From: Streptococcus pseudopneumoniae ATCC BAA-960 = CCUG 49455
Lineage (GTDB): Bacteria; Bacillota; Bacilli; Lactobacillales; Streptococcaceae
Direction: 5' to 3'
NCBI RefSeq assembly: GCF_002087075.1
Contig: NZ_MWSM01000007.1
Location: forward strand, 140,080 to 178,140
Length of the DNA: 38,061 nt
Both the position numbers and the translations under genes were made by a program. This document shows, one piece after another, positions 32,074 to 38,061 of this stretch (within the stretch, counting starts at the first letter, position 1; each line of letters starts with the position of its first letter). The notes beneath the pieces were generated by a model, which did not search any database, was not told the origin of the DNA, and worked only from the letters and a program-made list of their open reading frames with translations.

Positions 32074-32100
32074 AGATATATAGTTTAAAACTATATATCT
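32074..32100. promoter_or_regulatory. MetR/MtaR-type operator (MET box)
   Basis: AGATATATAGTTT-A-AAACTATATATCT is a perfect 27-bp palindrome. Its core TATAGTTTNAAACTATA matches the LysR-type MetR/MtaR box known upstream of methionine genes in streptococci. It sits about 18 bases upstream of the metQ -35 box, right for activation. Confidence 0.8.
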
Positions 32101-32110
32101 AAGAACTGAG

Positions 32111-32142
32111 AAATCACCCATCTTATTCAGAATGGATGATTT
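32111..32142 (-). terminator. Terminator after the amino-acid binding lipoprotein gene
   Basis: On the minus strand AAATCATCCAT pairs with ATGGGTGATTT with one wobble. The T run is weak, so it may be partial. Confidence 0.5.
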
Positions 32143-32149
32143 CAAGAAA

Positions 32150-33013
<864 letters not shown>

Positions 33014-33083
33014 TTAACAGAAAAAGAGCATTTACGCCATTATATGATATCTATCTCTGTGATAAGTTTTCTTTATAGCTAAT

Positions 33084-33407
33084 TTAAAAGATCAAACGCA
33101 AGACGGCAATCAAGACCACTCCAAAGAGAACTGTTCCGACTAGATTGCGGTAGCGAAAGGCTACCCAAGCTGTTGGAAAGACGGCTAAGAAATCTAGCCA
33201 TTTGATTTGAGGTAAGTTACCAACCTTACCTGTCACTACGCTTGAAAGAATCAAGGCAAAGATAATAGAAACGGGCAAGAACTTCAAAAAACGCTCAACG
33301 ATCGCAGGCAAGCCCTTATACTTGACCAAGATGAAGGGAATCATACGGGGAATCCAGGTCACAAGACCAGAGAAAATAACCGCTAATAAAAGATACTTAC
33401 TGACCAT
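33084..33407 (-). CDS. azlD: AzlD-family branched-chain amino acid exporter subunit
   Basis: A 107-residue protein with three to four membrane helices and the conserved WIPRMIPFILV start motif of the AzlD family. It overlaps the azlC gene by 11 bases, as is typical. AzlCD pairs export branched-chain amino acids and toxic analogues. Confidence 0.85.
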   Translation of the reverse strand: MVSKYLLLAVIFSGLVTWIPRMIPFILVKYKGLPAIVERFLKFLPVSIIFALILSSVVTGKVGNLPQIKWLDFLAVFPTAWVAFRYRNLVGTVLFGVVLIAVLRLIF

Positions 33408-34092
33408 CTAACACCACCCCCATTGTACAACCAAGTAGCGTCGCAAAGAGAACAGCTAGCGACTGAGACACCACTGTCAAAAGTAAAAAGAAGGACACCG
33501 CAACAACTGCTAAGATAATGAGCAGATTACGGACAGGAATCCGTCTTTGCATAATCTGGAATTGCGAAGCAAAAATACCGATAAACATCCCAACCAGGGC
33601 AAAATCTAAACCAAAGATTTCTGGATTTGGTAACAGACCACCTAGAGCCGTTCCGACTACTGTTCCCACAAACCAAGCCACATAGCTGTTGAGATTATTT
33701 CCGTGCATCCACATAGGATTAACCTTGTCTGTATGGGCTAATTCGCCCATCAAGACGCCATAGGTCTCATCTGTCAAGATACTAGACATACCGATATTGT
33801 GCCAGAGACTAGTATGACGGAAATAGGTTGACGCATGCAAACTCAACAAAAAGAGACGCAAATTAATCAAAAAAACCGTCATAGCAATAGCTGCCACAGG
33901 TGCTTGAACCGCAATTAGTGCCAACATGGCAAACTGGGCGCTCCCAGCATAAACAAAGAGGCTCATCAAGCCCATCTCAACAGGTGTCACATAGGGCGCA
34001 CCGATAATCCCACAGGCCAGTCCGATACTAACATATCCAAGGGCCGTTGGCATAGCTGCCTGCGCTCCCTCCCAAAATCCTTTTTCTTTCAT
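33397..34092 (-). CDS. azlC: AzlC-family branched-chain amino acid exporter subunit
   Basis: A 231-residue membrane protein. The hallmark motifs are A-MPTALGYVSIGLACGI (early) and SILTDETYGVL (about 103-113). It has about five to six membrane helices. It pairs with AzlD (downstream, overlapping) to form the exporter. ATG follows GGAGAAAG. A BOX element occupies the upstream intergenic region and may carry or affect its promoter. Confidence 0.88.
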   Translation of the reverse strand: MKEKGFWEGAQAAMPTALGYVSIGLACGIIGAPYVTPVEMGLMSLFVYAGSAQFAMLALIAVQAPVAAIAMTVFLINLRLFLLSLHASTYFRHTSLWHNIGMSSILTDETYGVLMGELAHTDKVNPMWMHGNNLNSYVAWFVGTVVGTALGGLLPNPEIFGLDFALVGMFIGIFASQFQIMQRRIPVRNLLIILAVVAVSFFLLLTVVSQSLAVLFATLLGCTMGVVLDGQ

Positions 34093-34114
34093 CTTTCTCC
34101 TCGTATTGTCTTAA

Positions 34115-34232
34115 TAATACTCAATGAAAATCAAAGATCAAACTAGGAAGCTAGCCGCAGGTTGCTCAAAACATTGTTTTGAGGTTGCAGATAGGAGCTG
34201 ACGCGGTTTGAAGAGATTTTCGAAGAGTATAA
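34115..34232 (-). repeat. BOX element (A-C form) upstream of azlC
   Basis: From AATACTCAATGAAAATCAAA (boxC end) to GGTTTGAAGAGATTTTCGAA then GAGTATAA (boxA start), in minus orientation, with GCTCAAAACATTGTTTTGAG as an inner stem. The rest of the 34093-34365 gap holds only the terminator at 34316-34339. Confidence 0.85.
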
Positions 34233-34315
34233 GTAGGCTGATAAGAATCCAGCCACAGCATGGACTATTATAACACATTCAGGAAAGAGAAAAAAGTCTG
34301 TTGATTGTAGCTATC

Positions 34316-34339
34316 ATAAAAAGACTGGCAGTCCAGTCT
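34316..34339 (-). terminator. Terminator after the broken MFS gene
   Basis: On the minus strand AGACTGG pairs with CCAGTCT around ACTG, followed by TTTTTATG. Lies 27 bases after the MFS stop at 34366. Confidence 0.75.
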
Positions 34340-34365
34340 CAAACATAAATTATAGAAATTCTTCA

Positions 34366-35592
34366 CTAAATACTTTCACGAAGATTCAGAAGCATGACAA
34401 AGGCAACTAGAAGAAATAGCAATAAAACAAAGCTAACTGCCAGAGTTCCAAAGCTAGTAGCAATGGTTACCAAAGCTATTGTAAATAAGCTAGGTAAAAC
34501 AACCGTAATGGCACCGATAGAAGATTGAACTGCTCCCATTGACTCCTCAGGTATTTGTTTAAAGACGAGTTCTTGCAATCTAGGAGAGAGAACACCTGCG
34601 AAAAAGGCATCCAAGGTACTAAAGATGAGAATCCAGTCAAAACGAACTGTGGCAAATCCTACTAGAAGAAGCAACTGGATGACGAGTGAGGCATAGAGAG
34701 CTGTTTTTATAGAAATCATATTTTTCAGATAGCCACTTACAAGGCTTCCGACAATCAGGGCTGACAGTTCAAAAGTGGATAGCAAGGCAAGAGATTGACC
34801 TGTTTGTAAATTCAAAAAGGGTTGATTCCTCAAAAATAGAGTAGAAACAGGAACTGTAACATTTATCACTGCTTGACTAATAGAAATAATAAACAAAACC
34901 AAGAGCACCTTATTCATATTCCATATCAATTTCGATGATTGGAGCAAATGCTAGCAAAAGGATTTTACAGAGAGTCCTTCTTGATAGCTAATCGTTTTTT
35001 CTACTTTCAAGAGGTCAGTTTTTATGAATAGGATACCTAAAAATGCGATTAAAAAGGTAAGAGCGTTCAGTAAGGAAATAAACTGGATGGATAGAATACC
35101 TAGTAAGACTCCTCCTAGAATATTACTGATTGTTTTCACTAAACTAACAGTTGATTGTTTAAATCCAATAGCTTCTGCCAGATGATCTTGCCCAATAATT
35201 CTAATGAAAATCGGAGTGAGCATGGCGCCTGAAAAATAACTCAATGTGTCAGACAAGAGGTTAATCAGACAAATAAATGCTACTAGCAACAAGGAGAAAG
35301 ACTGCCCTGAAAGTGATAAAGACACTATAGAGTAAAGCAAAAATTTTGCAAAACTAATAATTGTATATTTTAGGACACGATGATGTTGAAAATCCGCCAA
35401 AACTCCCAGAAAGATTTGTAGAACTTGGGGCAGGGTTTCTGAAATCGTGATAAGTAAAATCGCCAAAGGGGCAAAAGAGGCATCTGCCACATAATTCAGG
35501 AAGGCCAGATAAAAAATCGTATCCCCAAGTGTTGAAATCCACTGGTTGATGGTTAATTGCCTAAAATCTCTATTTTGAAGAAATACTTTCAT
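34366..35592 (-). pseudogene. MFS exporter of the Rgg/SHP locus, interrupted by in-frame TAG
   Basis: Two frames of 213 and 193 residues lie in the same reading frame. The first ends ...GLSVKSFC then TAG (34951-34953), and the frame continues without shift as HLLQSSKLIWN. Together they make an about 408-residue, 12-helix MFS exporter, start MKVFLQNRDFRQLTINQWIS. It resembles the exporter at 7455-8699 in size and layout. The stop falls in the central cytoplasmic loop. As written, only half-proteins could be made; a start at TTG 34947 or ATG 34917 could give the second half. It lies last in the operon after the peptide and CPBP genes and probably served peptide export or immunity. Confidence 0.8.
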
Positions 35593-35740
35593 CGCAACTC
35601 CTTTTTAAATTCCAGTTAGAATTTTTATTCCAAAACATCCTAATAAATCCTGTATGCCCAGTCTATCCCATATCATATAGATAGCCTACACAGCCTTTTT
35701 CACTGCACACCTCATCATGTCTTTAGCTACTAACCAGATC

Positions 35741-36409
35741 CTAGTGCAATAACATCAAAATCTGACCAATACCATTGTAGACTATGTGCAGTCCAATAGG
35801 CCAATAAATGGACTTGGTTACTCTAAACAAGACTGCAAATATGAGGCCACCACCCATATATACAAAAAAGTCTGTTAAAACCCAACCGTGATTACTAATG
35901 TGCAAGACCCCAAATAAAATAGCAGAACCAAGTACATCTAGTCCCCATTGCTTTCCTTTTTCCAGAGCTGTCATCACCAATCCCCGATAAATCATGTCTT
36001 CAAAAATGGGACCTGCTATAACAGGATAGAAAAAATACATCAAAAATGCTGTAGCTCCTGTAAAAGTAGGAACATCCAGTTGATAAGCAATTTCATTTTT
36101 GGTAGGAGGGAAAAGAAAAAAGGTGACGAAATTCCAAACAACAAAAGCAAGCAGAGCTAGGAAGGAATAGAAAAGATAGGATCCTTTAAACTTTCTACTC
36201 TTGATTTTCTGCCATTTGCCTGACTTAACCATAGCAAAAAAAGCAATAAAAACGACAAGAAAATGCAACATCATATCCGACAGATAATAACCAAAGTCAG
36301 ATAGAACAAGAGCAAAGTCGCTAGATAAAACCAGACCACTAAGGTACTGATAAGCAAGGACGAGTAGAATCGCTATAAAAAAGTAGTATCTTGAAGTTAT
36401 CTTTCCCAT
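35741..36409 (-). CDS. CPBP-family (Abi/CAAX) intramembrane protease
   Basis: A 222-residue membrane protein with about seven helices. CPBP motifs are visible: FEDMIYRG (about 136-143, the first motif in an E-D instead of E-E form), FGVLHISNHG (about 166-175) and LHIVYNGIGQ (about 207-216). In streptococcal peptide loci such proteins act in bacteriocin maturation or self-immunity. It is the second gene after the double-glycine peptide. ATG is preceded by GGAG. Activity with the changed first motif is uncertain but such variants are common. Confidence 0.85.
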   Translation of the reverse strand: MGKITSRYYFFIAILLVLAYQYLSGLVLSSDFALVLSDFGYYLSDMMLHFLVVFIAFFAMVKSGKWQKIKSRKFKGSYLFYSFLALLAFVVWNFVTFFLFPPTKNEIAYQLDVPTFTGATAFLMYFFYPVIAGPIFEDMIYRGLVMTALEKGKQWGLDVLGSAILFGVLHISNHGWVLTDFFVYMGGGLIFAVLFRVTKSIYWPIGLHIVYNGIGQILMLLH

Positions 36410-36476
36410 TTTATTTTCTCCTATACTATGAAATAAAGACAGCCCCTACCCAAGAAAAAGGCAAGGACTTTGAATA

Positions 36477-36674
36477 TCAATAATGGCGACGATTAACAGT
36501 GGAAGAATCATGGTTAAAATATTTCTCCCAGAAATTAGTGATTGACCAAGACGTTCCTAAACCTCCCCAACTACCACCTGGGATAACGGCATTATACCCA
36601 AGTTCCCCTCCATAAACTGTCTCCAACTCAGCTTCTGTCAATTCCATTGTTTCTGCAAATTGTAAATTTAACAT
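36477..36674 (-). CDS. Double-glycine-leader peptide (bacteriocin-like / VP1-type)
   Basis: A 65-residue peptide. The leader MLNLQFAETMELTEAELETV ends in YGG at 21-23, the classical double-glycine signal cleaved during export. The mature part (ELGYNAVIPGGSWGGLGTSW, then SITNFWEKYFNHDSSTVNRRHY) is glycine- and aromatic-rich, as in class II bacteriocins or secreted communication peptides. In pneumococcus the gene next to rgg144 encodes such a peptide (VP1, by memory). No peptide-specific ABC transporter is adjacent, so export would use one coded elsewhere. GAAGGAG lies before ATG. An extended -10 (36753-36758) without a -35 suggests activator-dependent expression. Confidence 0.8.
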   Translation of the reverse strand: MLNLQFAETMELTEAELETVYGGELGYNAVIPGGSWGGLGTSWSITNFWEKYFNHDSSTVNRRHY

Positions 36675-36752
36675 CTTTTACACTCCTTCAATTATCTTCA
36701 TTTGTAAACCACTTCTGCGACCTAGGATTTGCTTCAAATGTTTTACAAGGAC

Positions 36753-36862
36753 AGTATAACACGGAAATTGGCTTATTTTAGAAAATCGCATATTTGATAT
36801 TTTTTCTTATAGAAATTTCAGATTTGCGATTTTGGTGAATTTGATTACTTCTCTGGTATAAT
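36753..36862. promoter_or_regulatory. Divergent activator-dependent promoters with a shared inverted repeat
   Basis: Minus strand: extended -10 TGTTATACT (36758-36753 core) for the peptide operon. Plus strand: extended -10 TGGTATAAT (core 36857-36862) for shp. Neither has a good -35 box. Between them AAAATCGCA (36782-36790) and TGCGATTTT (36825-36833) form a perfect 9-bp inverted repeat. This is the likely Rgg binding region for both genes. Confidence 0.6.
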
Positions 36863-36890
36863 AAAGTTATTACTAACAAGGAGGGATATA

Positions 36891-36974
36891 ATGATGAAGA
36901 AAAGAAAAATACAACTGATACTCCTGCTTATTTCGGAGTGGGTTATTGTCATCCCGTTTTTAACTAATCGATAA
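36891..36974 (+). CDS. shp144: SHP pheromone precursor (short hydrophobic peptide)
   Basis: A 27-residue peptide: MMKKRKIQLILLLISEWVIV followed by IPFLTNR. A basic start, a hydrophobic core and an acidic residue about 12 before the end are the SHP pattern. The C-terminal EWVIVIPFLTN(R/L) is the type reported for pneumococcal SHP144. AGGAGG lies before ATG and an extended -10 promoter before that. The 3' end overlaps the convergent rgg stop by 11 bases, a standard rgg-shp arrangement. The mature peptide is exported, processed and re-imported by the oligopeptide permease to bind Rgg. Confidence 0.8.
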   Translation: MMKKRKIQLILLLISEWVIVIPFLTNR

Positions 36975-37827
36975 GCTCTTTGTATTGCTGCAAACGCAAT
37001 TCAAAAAGGGCTGTCAATTGTGGATTTTCTAATACTTGCAGAGATTGGATAAAATTTTCAATCTCTTTTTGGTTGCTTCCCTTGGTTTGAAGAAAAATAC
37101 TCATTTTCTTTAAAAATTGCCACGATACTTTCTCAAAAACATCGTACGGACGGAGCATGCGCTCCAGCTCAGCTTCGAAGATTGGGATGTATGAGAAAAG
37201 TTTTCGCTCCATGAGCTCTGATATAATATTCAGAAAGCCACTTTTCATATACAGTCTATTATGTACCAACTCTTTAAATTCTTTGGATTTTTCGAGTAAG
37301 GAGGTTGATAAAAAGATCAGATCTTGATTGCTCAAGAAGGGCATAGTATTGCAAAAGAGATAGAGTTCAAACCAGGTCCAAGACTCGATAGCATAGAGAT
37401 AGCTGGTCAAAAATTCGCTATCCTCCTCTGTTAGCAGATAGCTCTTATTTAAGGAATGGATAGCATTTTTAATCACAATGGCATTCAAACGACGATAGGT
37501 CTCTGCCATCTGTTCTTGCTTGATTTTCTCCAATAGTTGCTCTAAGCCAGCGATATCTTGGTGGGCAAAGCGATCCACAACCTTTCGACCGATTCGCATA
37601 TGTGGAGATTCTTGATAGTTGTTGAGCTTGTGCCCAAACTCATCAAAATTCATATTGATCCCTTGAATGGCTAATATGAGCTTATCAGCAGACAACATGG
37701 ACTGCCCTAGCTCAAACTTGGACAACTGAGAAGCTGTTAGCCCGTCACAAGCCACATCTGACTGCTTGAGCTTTCTAGCCAGGCGCAGTTCCTTGTAAAA
37801 TTCCCCCAATTCCATTTTTTCAATCAT
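36964..37827 (-). CDS. rgg144: Rgg-family quorum-sensing regulator (Rgg144-like)
   Basis: A 287-residue regulator. N-terminal helix-turn-helix (about 6-60: LGEFYKELRLARKLKQSDVA, then LTASQLSKFELGQSMLSADK), followed by a helical repeat domain that binds SHP peptide. Full length for the Rgg family. The start at 37827 is supported by GGAGG eight bases upstream; the ATG at 37851 is less likely. Its 3' end overlaps the convergent shp gene. It probably activates shp and the peptide/CPBP/exporter operon through the inverted repeat at 36782-36833. It has its own promoter at 37852-37881. Confidence 0.9.
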   Translation of the reverse strand: MIEKMELGEFYKELRLARKLKQSDVACDGLTASQLSKFELGQSMLSADKLILAIQGINMNFDEFGHKLNNYQESPHMRIGRKVVDRFAHQDIAGLEQLLEKIKQEQMAETYRRLNAIVIKNAIHSLNKSYLLTEEDSEFLTSYLYAIESWTWFELYLFCNTMPFLSNQDLIFLSTSLLEKSKEFKELVHNRLYMKSGFLNIISELMERKLFSYIPIFEAELERMLRPYDVFEKVSWQFLKKMSIFLQTKGSNQKEIENFIQSLQVLENPQLTALFELRLQQYKELID

Positions 37828-37851
37828 CCTACCACCTCCTAGCTTTTGCAT

Positions 37852-37881
37852 ATTATATCATTATTTGTGTTCATTTGTCAA
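37852..37881 (-). promoter_or_regulatory. rgg144-type promoter
   Basis: On the minus strand a perfect TTGACA (37881-37876) and a perfect TATAAT (37857-37852), 18 bases apart: a strong constitutive-looking promoter, in contrast to the weak, extended -10 promoters of its targets. Confidence 0.7.
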
Positions 37882-37895
37882 AATATTCTGATAGT

Positions 37896-37929
37896 TAGAA
37901 AAAATAAAAAAGCCAGCCTTAAGCTGACT
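37896..37929 (-). terminator. Terminator after the tsaD-like fragment
   Basis: On the minus strand AGTCAGC pairs with GCTGGCT (one wobble) around TTAAG, followed by TTTTTTATTTTTT. Confidence 0.75.
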
Positions 37930-37931
37930 CT

Positions 37932-38048
37932 TTATTCTATGGTATCAAAAGCGAGGCTTGGTTTGGCATTGAGGTCCAAGTTTGCAAAGTTTTCTTTGTT
38001 CCACTCGCTGACACTGGCATAAGCAATCATACCTGCATTGTCTCCCGA
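37932..38048 (-). pseudogene. tsaD: 3' end of a tsaD (Gcp)-like gene, apparently a remnant
   Basis: Read on the minus strand: [20 protein letters not shown] then [18 protein letters not shown] and a stop. This is the C-terminal tail of TsaD, the tRNA threonylcarbamoyladenosine transferase. The family has Cys before GDNA; here it is Ser. The preceding codons (TAA GTG ATA AAG) do not match the family and contain an in-frame stop at 38058-38060. Either this is a 39-codon remnant left by a rearrangement, or the window end is disturbed. Confidence 0.6.
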
Positions 38049-38061
38049 CTTTATCACTTAA

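Overview
The window looks like a chromosomal stretch of Streptococcus pneumoniae or a very close mitis-group relative. Three BOX repeats are visible at 1-66, 1501-1607 and 34115-34232. The flanking gene order also matches, as far as I remember it, the pneumococcal block SP_0141 to SP_0159: Rgg/SHP locus, azlCD, cystine-type binding protein, metQ, M20 peptidase, metNI, ECF-like protein, YesLMN two-component cluster, nrdI and an NRAMP-like transporter. No rRNA, tRNA or CRISPR array was seen.

Left flank (1-7203): an NRAMP-like transporter on the plus strand, then on the minus strand nrdI, a four-helix membrane protein, a YesN-type response regulator, a YesM-type histidine kinase and a YesL-type membrane protein. 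A plus-strand ECF S-component-like gene follows and ends in a bidirectional terminator.

Middle (7195-28158): a foreign block bounded by two copies of the last ~240 bp of metI. It holds an MFS exporter gene and an rgg-type regulator gene. The rgg gene has been split by an ~18.0-kb Tn916-like conjugative element (about 9010-27041) carrying tet(M). The element has the full Tn916 order: orf24-orf19, ardA (orf18), orf17-orf13, the tet(M) leader, tet(M), orf6, orf9, orf10, orf7, orf8, xis, int. Its tyrosine integrase gene has an in-frame TGA at the codon for Trp134, so as read the element should be unable to excise itself. tet(M) and the transfer genes look intact.

Right flank (27919-38061): on the minus strand lies the methionine uptake operon (metQ, M20 peptidase, metN, metI) behind a perfect 27-bp MetR/MtaR-type palindrome. 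Upstream come a family-3 amino-acid binding lipoprotein, azlC/azlD, and a quorum-sensing peptide locus. That locus has a small double-glycine peptide, a CPBP membrane protease and an MFS exporter broken by an in-frame TAG. They are controlled by an Rgg regulator and a 27-residue SHP pheromone gene whose 3' end overlaps rgg. A 3' fragment resembling tsaD closes the window.

Main points for a second look: (1) Tn916 splitting an rgg gene; (2) the nonsense codon in int; (3) metI 3' ends that differ almost only at synonymous sites, implying import; (4) a four-segment hairpin ladder with a small reading frame sequestering the orf7 ribosome site; (5) a densely hairpinned orf8-xis intergenic region; (6) a shared inverted repeat between the shp and peptide promoters. 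All coordinates come from reading the sequence; no database search was run.
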